Positions 23,291 through 37,500 are shown, numbered from the stretch's first letter. The stretch is 64,000 bases of DNA from Monarcha castaneiventris obscurior (GCA_026261815.1 JAMPIT010000886.1:21868001-21932000); one strand, 5' to 3'. Program-made: numbers and translations. The notes: generated from the letters alone by a model not told the origin.

Positions 23291-25779
23291 GAGGTAAAAT
23301 GAGCAGGAGGAGCAGAGGTGCTGCTCAGCATTTGTGCACCATGAGAGCAGCATGTGACTGTACTGGCAGAAGGCAGAGAAGAGAAGCACCTACTGACACA
23401 GAGGAGACAATGCTGCAAAGAGAGTACACTGCTGCAAGGTATGTGGCTCTTCAGGTGGGAGCCAAACTGCAGCACGGTGGGAGGGAGATCTGCAGCCTTT
23501 CAAGGCTTTGAACTGCGGTGTGGCATTGGGAGGGGCCCTGCACTGCTCTGGTGCCTCTGGGTATCTCTGCTGGATTCATCCAGGCCTGACTTTCATTTCT
23601 GTCAGCAGCAGGAAAGCACTTACAGGGTGGGGATTTGAAAGAAGGAGAGGAAGTTCCTTATTCTTTTTTTACATCTCCTCTGTATCTTTGCTGATGTAAA
23701 AAATGGAGGAGCAACTTTCATGATCAAATGTGATTTCATTCTTCACTGCGTTGAGAATGGCAGAATGTTTTGCGTGGTTCTCATCTTGGCCTGGATGAAA
23801 GACTAGAAAACTGGATGAGATCCAAGCAGTTCGAACACCAGGACTCAGAGGAACATTGCAAATGAGTGGGTGCTCATCTGTCGTGCATTGGCAGGTTCCC
23901 TTGAGCTCAGTAGTACTCATCTGATTTATACCAGTCACAGAGGTGCCCTGCAAACCTTGAGTTATTTGTCTGCGCTGTCTTTGCCAAGTTTCCAAACCTG
24001 TTGACTTGAACTTTCAGTAGTTGCATTCCAAGTGCTCTCACCCCACCCTTCCTGGCAGTAGGTATCCATGTAGCTCCTTGTGATGGCCGTAGGAACTGCT
24101 GTTGTATATCCTGCTGCAGAACAGAGCACTGGTGCCTGTATCCTGCTGTCTTGCAGAGTCAAGGCTTGAGGCACTGTGCCACTGCTGCTGAGGTGAAGGG
24201 CAGTGACTTGGATAGAAGTTGTTCAGGATCAGAGTGATGGTCTCTCAAATCTGGGCTCTTGGCACTAATAATGGCTAGTACTAACTGCTGTAGAGGAAAC
24301 TGCCCCTTTTTCTCCTATTTAATTATTCTGATGTGAAACAACTCTTTTTTCTCAACAGTAAGAATATCTGTTTCTGAAGAAAAAGACAAGTCTTTTTACA
24401 GCTTGAAGTTTTTCTGCTGTCTTTTTGTGTATGTAGCAGACAGTGGGGGAATGGATAAAAATTGTTAAAGCCTTCCTCCAAATTCTGCTGAAGCCAATAG
24501 TGTATTGCCTTTTCCATTCCTCCATTTGGTTTAGATCTTCCTCCTAAGCCACCTTTTCATTTAATGGTAATCAGCATGACACCAGTATTCAGTATAGTTT
24601 TGGAAGTAGTATTCTCTGAGATGAAGATGAAAGTAATGAAAAATGAATGTTCAAGTCTCACAGTTCCCTGTCCATAAAACTTCTCTTACAATTTCATTTA
24701 ATTTGGTTTAATTTACATTTATTGTCTGATCTCTTGAAACAAACCTTTGTCTGACATATGTCTTTCCATGTGTAATACCAATGACCACGGTATCAGAAAG
24801 GCAGGTATGCCAAATGCTTACTATTTATCAGTATCTTGATTTATTGCTGTGCAGCGAATAACACAGGAATCTAGTGTTTTCTTTCTTCATCGAAAAGGGG
24901 GGATACTTGGGTGTAGTTTTGTATCAGCCATGGCTAATCTATTTGTAAACTCCAAAAAGGTGGTGAAAGAGTGTCTGTCCCCTGTCCTTGTGTTGTGTCA
25001 GCGGCAGCATTCATCCAGCTGTGCAGCTGTACTGGGGACCGGATCTGGCTGACTGCTGAGGGTGCAACTACATGTGCTGACACAAAGCGTGGAGGACAGA
25101 CAGGTGAGGCGAGGGAAAGGAAGATTTGTCCCTTGCAGTAGTATTTCAGAGTTTAACTAGATGAAGCTGACCATAAAATCACACCTTTACTGTAGCTGCA
25201 TATCCTCTCTTCCCGTTTAGGCCCCAGTTTTTCAGATGATTCCTTCAGCAAGTGAGAAATAAAAAAGGAACATGTAGACATGCTTAATGTGTTTAGAAAT
25301 GTGCAGGATAAGAAGACCCAATCCACTGAAACAATTAAAGTCTTTCCTGTAAATACTTGTGTGTTTTACATTCCCGATTTACCAGAATGGCACTGCTGCA
25401 AATGGAAACTTAAAGACTATTTTTGGCAGTTGTGTGCTTTGGATCTGTCACATACAGGGATTTTCTGAAAAGCTAAGCAGAAGGAGTATTTCTAAGGAGG
25501 AGTTTAATTTGAAAAAAGGCTGTTAGGTGAGCCTGAGAAAGGTGTAACAATCAAAAGTCTTTGATCATGTTCTATCTCAAAACTCTCACCTTTGCTGCAT
25601 GGACCTTACACAAGATTCAACTGTTCTCCAAGCCTAAAAAGAAAATTGCTGTAAGATAATTTTATTGTTTCCTTTCAGATTAAGCAGAAAAAAGAGAAAA
25701 GATTGGAGAAAACTCTATTTGTGGCAATTAAACTGTGGATTTTCAAAATTGTTCTTGTGTATGAGTTAACTGCCATGGG
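23291..25779. other. Non-coding stretch, no gene seen
   Basis: The first part, to about 24,200, is moderately GC-richer. That explains several overlapping open frames of up to 108 codons on both strands. None has recognisable features. I see nothing else to annotate. Confidence 0.6.
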
Positions 25780-26125
25780 AACCTTGGCCTGCATATTCCT
25801 TGTGGCAAACTGTTGTGATAAGCCTCCATGTTGAACAGCTTGGGCTGCAAAAGAGCTCCATACAGCTCCTGGGGACTTCGTTTGGGGAGGGGTGACCCTG
25901 GCTGTCTCCCCTCCCAGCTGCTGTTGCACGGGGGTGTTTCTTAACTTTGCTGTCCCAGAGGCCACTGGCATTGCTGCTAATGGGTGGCAGTGGGTCTGTG
26001 CTGGAGCCGGATGGCATTGGCTCTGTCAGACATAGGGGAAGCTTCTGGCAGCTTCTCACAGAAGCCACCCCTGTAGCCTCCCCCACTGTAGAAACCTTGC
26101 TATGCAACCTCAATACATCCTTAAT
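25780..26125 (-). mobile_element. Avian dispersed repeat, probable CR1 5' region or LTR
   Basis: This block is clearly GC-richer than its neighbours. Read on the minus strand, it matches a repeat I recall from many bird genomes. In order it shows a GCAAGGTTTCTACAGTGGGGG-like head, GGCTTCTGTGAGAAGC (a small hairpin), CAGAAGCTTCCCCTATGTC, GACAGAGCCAATGCC, CCTCTGGGACAGC and GCAACAGCAGCTGGGAGG. The part from about 25,905 to 26,120 is the most certain. The extension down to 25,780 is tentative. I am unsure whether the family is a CR1 5' segment or a solo LTR. A 126-codon minus-strand frame (25,766-26,146) spans it but is probably just a consequence of its GC content. Confidence 0.6.
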
Positions 26126-29100
26126 CAGCACTGTGTAAAAAATCACTCAGAGAATTCAGGTATTCAGGATTTTTTTACTAAAATGTCTCTGTGTATAAAA
26201 TTGGTAGGAATAAGCATGGTGTGTATTTTGCCATCCGTTAAATTTTATTTTCATGGATAAATGACTAAAGAATGGGCTGTACGAATCACCAGTCAGTACA
26301 TGTGATAAGGGAAACATGTAAAAGAACTCTGAAGTGTGAGATACAGGACATGAGAGTATTACTTCTTATGATGGAGATTTTGTTTTCTAACATAACATTT
26401 CTATGCTCAACAGTTAATGCATTGCTTCTCTTCCTTTTGTAACAGGAATCATTAAAAATTTGACCAGCTGCAACAGGGAAGACATCAATCAGATCTCATT
26501 TAGTAAATGTTAAGCTCATTGTCAGGGCTACCAAACCTTTGGCATGCCTATGTGAGGAAGGGTTGGGAAGGAATGTTTTATCCAATCTCTTATATATGCT
26601 GCTCTGTACATGCTCTTGTATTATGCTCATCTCTCTAATATCATGTACATGTCATTCCATTTTATGACAGAGCAAGAAAAAAATGCACTATGAGCATAGA
26701 ACAAAAGAGGCCAAAGTTTTCAGTGTTACTTAGCTCTTTTGAAAATTTGTCCTTTGCTCCATAAAAAAGTCTTGAAGCGCCTACAAGAGAACCCATGTCT
26801 TATGCTGATGAACTCTGGCCTTTCTACAGAGTGCCCTTTTAGGACAGAGGGCTCTAATTGATTATGGTCTGCATCTTGAATATGTACATAAGTATTCTGG
26901 AAAAATAAAAATCTGTTTTGATATGGGTTTGAAATTTTATGTAAAATCATCGTAGCACGAAAATCAAAAGTAGCTTGGTGGCAGTACTATTGCTGAAACA
27001 CAGATGCACCCTTTTATGGGAAGTAACCAAGGTCTTTGTGAGCTCTCATGAGAATTCAATAAGCAGTGCACAGTAGATGGCTAGAATCAGCTAATTAATG
27101 GGTTTATTCTATGCTGATTTCTTACTACTGAGTTTTTAAGGGAATAATGGAAGGCTCTTTCTCAAATTAAATATTCTGTGTCTCATTCACATAAGTTACC
27201 TGTTATTCATGGTTTTCTTTCTTGATCCAAGGATTGCCATCCCCGGGCTTCTCCACTGCAGCTCAGAGAGTCCTGGGACCCCTGTAGCTTTCCTGCTTTG
27301 GGGACACTAAAGGTTGTGAGTAAAGAACAAATGTGTTCCTGCTGTTTAAGAAAGCTTCCTGAATGCGCAAGATTTTCTTTCTAGTAAGTACGGAGTTATT
27401 TCATAATTGCTGTTCTGTTTTGCTCTAACTGTTTGAGGTTATTCCTATCAAGAGTCATAGTGATTCTGTAGCTGGTAACACCACAAAAGTAAGTGTGGCC
27501 ATGCATAATTCTTACCTAATTGTGTCTAGGCTATATCTTGTTATGATTAATTAACATGCTTTTTGGGCAAGAAGGAAAATGTTTTATTTAATAATACACT
27601 AAGCAAACTACCAACATACCACTGTTTAGTGAACCGTTGGTGGAAGTGGTCGTTTTCAGATTCAAAAGTGATCACGCTAAGTAGTTATATTCAGAAGCAA
27701 TCCTTTTAGTCCTATCTTGCTTCATATAGCTGGACTCATGTTTATATGGTTTTCCATCTTCAAGCCAAGGAAACCACCCAGTTGTTCTCATTCAGACTGA
27801 AAGGGATTTTCTTTTAAGTCCATTGCAGTATTTGCTCATTCTAGGCTATTTAAATATCATTGCTAAACAAGCAAGAGAACACCTTTTCCTCTAGCTGGTT
27901 CTGCAAGCAGTACCGTACTATTGTATCCCAGGTTTGGCCTGGCTGCAAGGAGCAGAGGTTGGAGTATCCAGGAGTCCCAGTGTCTCTGCAGTACAGTGAC
28001 TAGCACCTCATTTGGGGCAGGGCTCAATTACAGCTTGTGGTAGATCCCTGTCCAAGAAGAGAGCAAGAATTATACGAGCTCTTTCTCTTTCATGGCTTCC
28101 TGAGTGCGCTCCTACCCCTCTGATTTCTTCTTCCCCAGCTCCTGACGCCTCATATATATCTGTGTCCCAGCTGAGGCTCATTGGCAGAGGAAAGCAATCA
28201 GAGCTTGCCTTTCAGCTTTCTACATAGTTCCCAGGGGTCTATATGCCTTGAAGGCAAAAAAATCTTTTGTGCTTATTGCCAATACAGATATTTTCATCCT
28301 ATTTATGGATACATCAACACTGAAAGTGCTGAGACACACAAGCTGGTGCAGCATGACAAAGTCTGGAACAAAGAATGTTGGGAAGGACAGCGGATGTATC
28401 CATGCTTGCTTTCTAGAACACTGCTTAGTCTAAGGAACAGCGTGTATGCAAACACAGTCAAATGGCCTCTAGATCTGAGCTCTTATCTCTGCACATCATC
28501 ACATAGACTAACCATTCAATCTGCATCCTGGAGTCAGACTCTCAAGTCCTCAGTGAGAGAAAATTCTCATTGGAGTCTGGCAGAAGAAACACATCATTTT
28601 GTTCAAAAACACTGAATATGCAGTAGCAGCTGTGAGTTGTCAAATCCAGCATAGGATTATACCCCACATCATATGCTTCAGCACTTTATACAGACTATGT
28701 TTAAATTAATTTTTAATTAGCTCATTATACAGATAGAGGATCTGCTCATCTCAAGTTTTATAACCACAACTTTGCCTGCAGGTCTCTCTATCAGACAGTT
28801 GGATGATGGCAGCACCAAACTTCAGCTGGAAGTGCTCAAACCCTGCAGCAATGAGACTAATATTAAAAGCCCTGATAGTATCAGGCACCACACTCCATTA
28901 TATCATGACTGCATTTCCATCTTCAAGCCTGGTCTTCTTGTAAAGAGCTTGTGGAGGGCAGGGCCTCATGACAGCTGGAAAACCTACATGCCGCAGAGAG
29001 ACAAAGATATCTGACTGTGCATAATGGTGCTACCCATAACCTTGGCGTAGGTTTTGATGATTAAGTGCAAGGTAAGCCCACCCAAAGTGATTCATATGAA

Positions 29101-31139
29101 TTGTTGGTCTGGAGATCTCAAACCACAGATCTCCCTCTTCTGGCTGGAGAAGATTTTCTAGTCATACGTGCCTGATGAAATGTGGTGATGCCAGTTGCCC
29201 ATAATAGTATTACCTGCTTTGGAAATACCTTCTCTCCTCTGTTCCAAATCTGTTCCCTATTGTGAGATACACTGCAGATGTACATAGCTTGAAACATGAA
29301 TAGAAGTGGCTGAGAAAGTACTGACTTTACAGACCTGGAATTAGGGTACTTCCAAAACCATTTGTTTAGATTTGTACAGGAAATACGTCGCACAGCGAGG
29401 GACAGGCCACAGATCACTTAAGATCCAAGTATTGTGCTTAATCAGATGTCATCCTTATCTCTCTGGTGTCTGCACAGTAACAGTTTCTTCATTACAAGTT
29501 TTTAGTTGCATTAACATATGCTCCTTAGAGCTTTCAAACTACCCCACTGTAAAAACCTGATCACAGTTATAATGAGATTATTCAGAAAATTTGTTTTGTC
29601 TTTTGGTTTTTTTCTTCCATTTACCATCATAAAGGCCCTCGCAGAAGTAATTTCCATGAGATCAGGAGCTGGACATTTTATATGTTTCAGTATGACTTTT
29701 TAAGGATAGCTGCACAGCAGGAGATTGGCTTCACACTCATCAGACAGAAGCAAAGGCTGTCAGCTTGACACAAACTGTAAACTTGACTCAAAAATTCTTG
29801 TGAAAGTGTATGATTTGTTCTTTATGCTACAGCAAATCTTTATGGAAGGATATTCAATCTCAATTTAGTTTCTATGAAATCCTGTTCTTGGACCATGTGG
29901 AACCATACTACACTTCAGTGACGAGAGGTGATCCAGCTGCAAAGACTCCTTAAGGTATTGTCCAGCCATTCACACCTCTGAAATTTTATAATAAATTGAA
30001 TCAACTGAATGCATGGGGGGGTTAGACAATGAACAGATCTGAATGAGTGGGGAAACCAATGACTCATCTCCGTCTCTAATTTCATTCCTGTACAGATTGT
30101 TTATCTAGGAAGAACAAGGCTGGGAATGTGTGAGGATATATGTGCTGTTTATTTAGAACTGTAGTAGAAAGTTAATTCCTAAGCAAGAAGCTCTGCTCTG
30201 AACCAGAGACAGAGGGCAACTGATTTGCTATAGGGCTGTAATGAATTTATTTATTTTAATGACATGTCTTGTCTTTTATGTGTAACAAAAGAAGATAGTG
30301 ACTTTCTTCAAAGCCCATCTGTTTGAGATCCTTCATTGTTATTGATTTCCATTCAACTCCTTCCAGCTTCTCTATGAGTTAATGGCATTCAAGGGCCAAA
30401 GCCCAGTGATACATTTGCTGTAGTTTTATCAGTGTTGTACAAAGCCTCATCTCTTCTCTAGTTCCTGATTGTGGTGAGCCCAAGGATGGAAAAGTAAGCA
30501 GCACTGAAGAATTTCAATATCCTATTTCACTGCAAACTCACATTAAATTTGCTATTCTCTTTGAAGTCAGCAGAAAAGCCCTGACTGACATCAGCCGAGT
30601 GTCTGGTTCTGTGTTTCTGACAACATTACTGCTTGTCTGGTGTAGCAGTCCCTGTGGCCGCTGAGAGTGAAAAGTAGCTGAGGCAGTTTCTCAGAGGCTG
30701 GGAATACTAAGAGCCCAGATAATTCACCCTCTAACTAGCCTGGCATCCCCTTTGCCTGTTCTTTTCAACTTGTGCTGTTAGTGCCACTGCCACTGTGTCA
30801 TGGGTCCGTGCTGAATTGTCAGTAAGGATACAAATGAGAGGGCATGGAGGTAACTGTTGGGCATGAAAGGGGGAGTAAGCAAATATTTTGCTTGCCCAAG
30901 AGTGGGAATGTTCTCAATGAACCTGGTTATTTCTCTGAATATAGATGTTGCAGACGATTTTCTGTAAGAGACAGGCATCCTGCCTCCAAAAATAACTTGT
31001 GCCTGATCTTTCAAAACCCTTCGTAATGTACCTTGCTAGTTATATGTTGCTGAGCAGGAAGGTTGAGAGGATTATTTCAGCTGTGGCAATCAGTTTACAC
31101 CTTGAACCACAGGATCGGATTACTTTTGGTATTTAATTT
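26126..31139. other. Long non-coding stretch, no gene seen
   Basis: No coding region is supported. A 144-codon frame (28,181-28,615, +) has no domain I recognise and overlaps a 61-codon frame in another register. I see no strong simple repeat or transposon end. The stretch is AT-rich throughout, with a few GC-richer patches near 27,240 and 28,010. Confidence 0.65.
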
Positions 31140-31400
31140 TGAAATATTTCCCCCAGATGTATGGTACCTTTGCATGTTTCCCGGATGAATTTCATTTTGT
31201 TATTTCCTGCTCTTATTTCTAAGCTTTTTCAGGTCCTTTCTGTTATTTCTCTGTCTTTGCTTGTGTTTGCAACACTTCCTAATTTAGCATCTTCTGCAAA
31301 TTTAATTACTATATCAACTTTTTATATCACCTGATTAGTGGTTTTAAAATATTACTGAATAACACTGGAGTTTAACACAGTCTCTGCAAATTTCCCAAGG
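31140..31400 (-). mobile_element. Ancient CR1-type LINE reverse-transcriptase relic
   Basis: The minus strand translates to a decayed piece of a CR1-type reverse transcriptase. The catalytic F-A-D-D box is visible as KFAED (codons at 31,289-31,303), with the first aspartate changed to glutamate. It is followed by AKLGSVANTSKDREITERT and, further on, MKFIRETCK, equivalent to the MKFN-K-CK motif of CR1 proteins. In-frame stops at 31,322-31,324 (taa) and 31,229-31,231 (tga) show it is dead. Upstream sequence to about 31,400 still resembles the LFNIFIND region, but with frame breaks. CR1 enzymes copy the element by target-primed reverse transcription. This copy can no longer do so. It is much older than the 3' tails at 129 and 47,478. 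Confidence 0.75.
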
Positions 31401-34392
31401 GGCAGTCCCCTCAAATAATTTGTTCTTGGGGGTTTATGCATGGTTAGTGTATATGACACTGTAGATGTACTTAAGACTACTCAACAGAAATTGCTGACGT
31501 CAATTAATGCTTTCTTTGCTCTGAAAGACTTCATCTACAGACATCTCAAAGGTGTGAAACAGCATAATTAGGGCATAGGGACATGGTTGTGCAATAGCAC
31601 ATGTGAGTTTTCTATAGGAAACATCTAGCAAAAGTGAATTTAAAGCTGTCACAAACATGCTTTATGTCATAGGTGAAAAAATAAAGACTACAATAGGGAA
31701 AGAAGATGCAGATAGTCCAAGCAAGCCTGATAGTTCTTTTAAGGATCAGGACTAGTGAAAGCAGTGGTAAAGAAAGAGGTCTAAGGGCAGTGCTTTGTAG
31801 TGCTCTAAAATGATGTTTTGAATTCGATTTATAAATGGAAACCAGGGAGCTGAGAAAGAAAAGCATGAGAAGGGAAAAATACTTGAGATGGCCATTTCAA
31901 AAAAATGGAGTAAGAAAGCTATGAGACCAAAGAAAAAAGAGATATGTTGATGTAGCTGAGGAAGCAGATGACTAATGTATGAACTCTGAGCAGTAGAATA
32001 AAGAAAGGCTGAATTTTTATTTTTTAGACCCAGTTTTATGCTACCATCTAAATAAACATAGTTGAATATTTCAGGTGACTTTCCATTAAATGATTTACTA
32101 ATGTGTAATGTATCATACATAGATTATTTGTTTTTTAAATTCAGCTGTATGGCAGTTCAGTAAGAGAGTAACAAGTTCCTTATGCAACCTCTTTGTTAGT
32201 GCTTCATGCAACCTCATGGTTCTTGGAGATTATTTTTTCCTGTGCCTGTTTGACTTCGGTGGAGATTCCTTACTGTGCTGTCACATCTCTTTGATCTGCT
32301 TGCTCTTCTTTACCTTTTGTAATTGCCTATATTTTTAGTACAGAAGAAAGAACATAATTAGATACTTTGTTTACTGTGTCTCTTTTACACAAGTTGTCTT
32401 TTACATTTGAAGAGAGATTTTTTATTTAGTGATTTTTATAGTGTTATTTAATATCTATATCTCCACTATAGTGAATCGTATTTTTCAATTACTGCCACTT
32501 TCTATTTTAGATACTTTACCGGCCTAATTGTGAATTGCTGAGCAAAAGCAAAGAACCGTGTGGGCTTTTTCCCTGTGAATTTGCAGCTTATTGACAGTTG
32601 TTGTGCTGTTCTGGTGTTTGGAACTGATAACATTGTATTTTAAGCACCATCAGTGTTCTAAAACAGTCTTCACCACACTGGAGATTTTAATAAATATGCT
32701 TTGGCAGAATGAAACTGGAGAGGTTAGTTGGGTTTCCTGATTGTGTTTTTTTTTAACCAAAAGGTAGTTTACAAGACCACAGAAAAGTGATGGTCAGATA
32801 GGATTTAAGCCAGAAATGGTGCTGTTTGTACAAAAGCTTGTCATGAAGCCCAACGCTTTTTGTGGGAAATACGCAGGTTTTACATAATCAAACTTCAGGA
32901 ATCTAGCCTGCATGTGTGAGCTAGGTTCAGGCTCCTCATATACCTGTTTGAGAGAGGTAAGCACCCACTTCCTCATTGTCCTCTGGAAGTTCCCCTTTCA
33001 CATAAAACATCCTGGTCAAGGGACCTCTAGGAAGAGGGTATCACTCTCCCATTGTACACCACACTGCTGTCTCCAAGCAGGGGTCTGCACAGGCAGAGTC
33101 TCAGTAGTGAACAGTTATGTGGGTTTTTTAAAAGTTATAACACTAAATCTAGGACAACTGTCCACCTCTGAAATAACAGCTATGCTTAGGAATCAGTGCT
33201 ATTGTGAGGGGGCAGCTGGCAAAGGAGATTAGCTAGTCTTTTACACAGAAGAGAGTCTGCATTGAAGAGGGTCAGATCAGGAGCTTGTCTGTAAATGAAA
33301 GCCCTGCCCTCACTAGGCTACACTCCAGTGGAAAAAAAAAAGTCTCAGTGCACTTCTCTGGTAACCTCACTTATTAGGCAATTTTAATATAGCTGTAATA
33401 AGCTCCCTTCAAGCCAGACCTTGGGTAAGGCCTTAGAAATGCTCAGCTGCCATGTGGCTTGTAACAAATATCACAAAGTATTGATTTATTCCATAACCAC
33501 TCCCTGCCATGTGTTATGTAAATAACGATGTTTGATAGAGTGTGTGGTTCTCCGTGCTGTAATGCAGAGGTCTTGGGAAGGTCTTGAGTCAAAAGATGAA
33601 AGGCCAACTGTCTCCAGTTGTCCTTGGGATGTGTGCATGACACTGCAGCTGCATACACATGCACCAAACCCCTCCCTTTTGAGTGCATTTAACAGTTATG
33701 ATTTTAATATAATATCTAGTTCTGATCTGGCTGGGTATAATCTTCTAATTACATATCTTTCAATTTTCTCAAATTATCTCTATCTTTAACACTGTTAGTA
33801 ATTCTCTACTGGTAAAACTAATTCACAGTGCTTTCATTGCATATGCTTATATCTCTGCAGATTTAAGCTAGAAAAAAAAATGCAGTCTGAAAACACCACT
33901 AATTGTACTTCAGCTTGTAGGTTGGGTTGCAGAGCAGCCTCACTCTGTTTTCCCACAGCCAAGAGAAGGCCTCAAGGCCAAAATGTCACCTCAGATTTCT
34001 TTTGATCTCAACTTATATTTTATTAACCCTTTTAACTTCACTGAGGGTGTGCAAGGAAACATGTATATTCCCTTTCATATAAACCCAGCATTGTCCTTAC
34101 ATCTTGCGTGCAAATGTATGGACAGTTTTTCATACAAAGGATTATTTAGATGTAATCTATATGCCTTGCGAGTCACAGATAAGAAGGGGCGGGCAGCATT
34201 TATTCTGCAATGTTTATGATTTATTTCCCTTTTATTTTCTCTCTTTAACTCCATCCAAAATATTTCTGAGAGTCTTAGTGAAATATAATACTAGAAGCCT
34301 TTAATGGCATCTTTTCATCTCACAATTGCAGAGTGCTTTTCAGGGCTTAATTAAATTTTACAGCGTGCTGTTCAGGTGAATGTAATTTGAAT
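31401..34392. other. Non-coding stretch, no gene seen
   Basis: I see no gene. Frames of up to 122 codons (31,752-32,120, -) have no recognisable domains. The sequence is AT-rich with ordinary short T and A runs. Confidence 0.65.
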
Positions 34393-34500
34393 GCATCCAT
34401 TCCTGTTTGTGAGGAAACTGAGGCAGGGAGTGGTGATTAGGTCAAGGCTATGAGCCAAATAAAATATCAGAGTAAGAATTATGGCCCAAGAGATTCGACT
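34393..34500 (-). mobile_element. MIR SINE remnant
   Basis: The plus strand reads as the reverse complement of a MIR. GTGAGGAAACTGAGGCAGGGAG is almost identical to the diagnostic GATGAGGAAACTGAGGCTCAGAG block. It is followed by GTGATTAGGTCAAGGCTATGAGCC, where MIR has a TTGCCCAAGGTCACACAGC core, and then CAGAGTAAGAATTATGGCCC, in the position of CAGAGCTGGGATTCGAACCC. The tRNA-like head is degraded and the 3' tail is short. It is a long-dead, amniote-age insertion. Confidence 0.85.
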
Positions 34501-37500
34501 AAGAGATTTGATAATTTCAGCAAAATTTGGTTCTTAAAAATTTAATCAAACAGACAACACAAATGATGGCAGAGGAGCCAAATAGCTTCTCTAGACTCTT
34601 CCTTTCCTCAGCCTTTGTGATAACAAGTGCTTTATGCCTAGTTATCTCACTCCAGTTTTGGCCTCACCAACCTTTGGCACACCAGATGCTTGCTCAGTCC
34701 TCCAACATGATCAGAAGAAAAGGAGTGAGTGGTTGCACTCTGCCTCTACTATCTTCTCAGCAAATGGGTCAGGTCTTTCACCCCTTTCCAGTGAGAGGCC
34801 TGTTAGGGTGGGATCTGAATGCATCCACCCACTCCTACAGCCATGGTCTTCTACAAGAGAAACTCTAATGTTAGTTGTGAAAGGCCTGAATCTCCTTGCC
34901 TGGTGGTCAAGGGTGAACTTTTCCTCCATCTCCTCACTGGAAAGTATGAAAAGCAGCCTGTCCTCTTCTGTGGGTAATCAGGTAGAAGGGGAGAAAGCTG
35001 CATGGACAAAAGTGTTCATTTACTCGGCACATGTATCTTAGAAAAATCCTCTATAGATTCTGTCATTGGCAATTACTACCCAAATATAGTTACTGATGAT
35101 GCCAAAGGATAGGCCATAAAGCATCATATTGGAATGGGTTAGGACAGTGGGAAGGAATACTTTCTGGGCCCTCAGTGTTCATAGGTCAGAAATCATACTT
35201 GCTTTGGCCAGAGACTGACCACAAGGGGATTGGAGCACCATGAGTGTCGCACCCCCACTGTGAGTTACTGTCTGAAGAGGAGATGGCATTATCCAGCCTG
35301 TCTGGCGGGCCTAGAACTCATATATGCAGCAATTTAAAAAGTGGGGTGTGGCAATTTCTTTGAAGATGTGTGAAACAAGACTGAAATCAAGCACATGAGA
35401 GATCCCACAGATACAGTACACAGGCTGAGAGCACCCTTTCCCTGGTACCAGCTATCATGGTGAGAAAGGGTCCTCTGGCTGTGAGACAGATTCAAAACAA
35501 ACACGATGGTATTTTTAATGAGCTGAAGAATCAGTCTTTGGGAAATTCATCCTCTTGGTAGAGAAACCAAAGACTGAATGATGTCTGTCTGTCACCAGAC
35601 ACCAGTCTCAGACCCAGAGGAAAGAGAGGACACTTCTAGTCCTTCGCTGCCTGACTCTGCTGGAGCCTCAGCCCACAGTGGGCAAGTACTACCACATCTG
35701 GGCTTTCCTGAGCAGCCTGAGCAGGACATAGCAACCACAATGTCTGACTCCACATCCTTCACATAGGGTATGCAATGTGGTACACAGTCTGTTTCCAGTG
35801 TGCTGTGACAGTCAGTCAGTAGCCACTAAGCAGGTGTAATGAAGGCAAAGAGAAGTTTTCTGTTTCCATTGTTGTCAACCCAGTGTCTTAAAAATACTTA
35901 CCTGGGAGTAAAATGGCTCCCCACGGTTCTGCAGAGTCCAATCTTCCATTGCTGTATTATGAAAAAGGCACCGCATGGTCTGTCTTTTTAACAGAATAGT
36001 ATGATCAGAGTAAAAATGAGGTCAGGCAATTGCTGAACAGGTTTTGCCACTTACTGTTGATCATCTTTCTAATAACTTTCTTTTCTCCTTCATGCTGACC
36101 TCTTCTAATAGTGAAGTCAACAGCTGTGGCTACGTGCACAGGACATACTTTGACAGCAGCAGGACTCAGCTGACAGACTCTGGAATAAATCATTTCAGTA
36201 GCATCATCTGGGTGTATAGCTGGCTCTTCTATAACTGTATTGAAGGCTGAAGGCCTTGTGTGTTGCTCTTCTTTTTTGTCTTCTTTCCACTACACGAGCA
36301 TTGCACAGGGTTCTTAAAATGTGTGTAGGAAAATGGACCTTGGGGACAGACTTTACTTCAGGGTTAGAAACACAGCTTTTTTTAATTTACAAGTGCTTGG
36401 TTGTGTGTAAATCTGTTTCACTAACCAAACTTCACATCGAAGTATTTGAGCTGTGCTGTACTTGATGAGAGCAAGAGTGCATGTTTGTCATTGCATAAAG
36501 GAAACAGAAATTCCTTTGGAAACAGGGAGACTGAGACCTGAACACAACACACCTTAGAGGATTTGCTGCTAATTCAGTGACAGAAAGTTTTGGGTTTTTT
36601 ACATTATTGACATTCCTCCAGATGAAAACCTCTGCAACAAATGCCATTTTGAACCTCATTTGTGATTGAGGCTATTTCCCAAGGGTGCTTAGACTCCTTT
36701 GAAACCTCTCTGTGGGATTGAATTAGTGACTTAGGAGACTCCAGGCCACCGGGATGGAGTGCAGAAAGTGCCCAGAAGCCTAATTCGCCTCTCACAGAGC
36801 ACAGACACTCCCATTGACCCCACTGCTTGAATGCCTCTGCTGTCAGAAGAGAGCCATGGCAAGAAGTCAGTCATGTATATCAGGAGGATTTTCTGCTGAT
36901 CCCACATGTGGGAGAGCAAGAGAAATTCCCTGTGAGTGGGGAGAGTGTCCTCAAGATCAGGATGCATCCCTGCCCTTCAGTGAGAATGATTCCAGGGGGT
37001 TGTTAAAAGTGTTTAGTTTTCAGGAAGATTATCTGCACCTTTCATTTGTCCTTTGAAGATTATTTTTGCTCTGTAAAGTGTTTTAAAAAATGGCAAACCA
37101 GTACAGGCACATACAAAAAAAAAAAAAGAAAGAAAGAAAACACAAGGCTATGGGAAGAAGCTGAGATTCTATCTGTTTTATTGAGTGATCCTGGAATACA
37201 GTAACAAGGGGACAGTCATGTGCTTAATCATCTCACTCTTACAAGTGGAAACGATGCTTGACAACAGAGTGTACTGATATGAATGTAAGAGCTGGGGAAA
37301 GGAAAAAAACCTAAGGAACAAAATAAGCATAATATGTAAACAAAATTCTGCTAGGAGTATTTGTAGTGACAGATGCTTTGGTAGATAGGGCAAAAAATAT
37401 ATTCCTTTCTCCTAAAGGGAAATAGGTGGAAGTCCATCAAATAAACTTTGTCCTGGCATATTTTATTTTTGCATGGAGGAAAAGGAAAAGATCGTTTTTG

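Noticed and set aside
28181..28615. 144-codon plus-strand open frame
   Set aside because: Composition looks random, another frame overlaps it, and I see no known domain.
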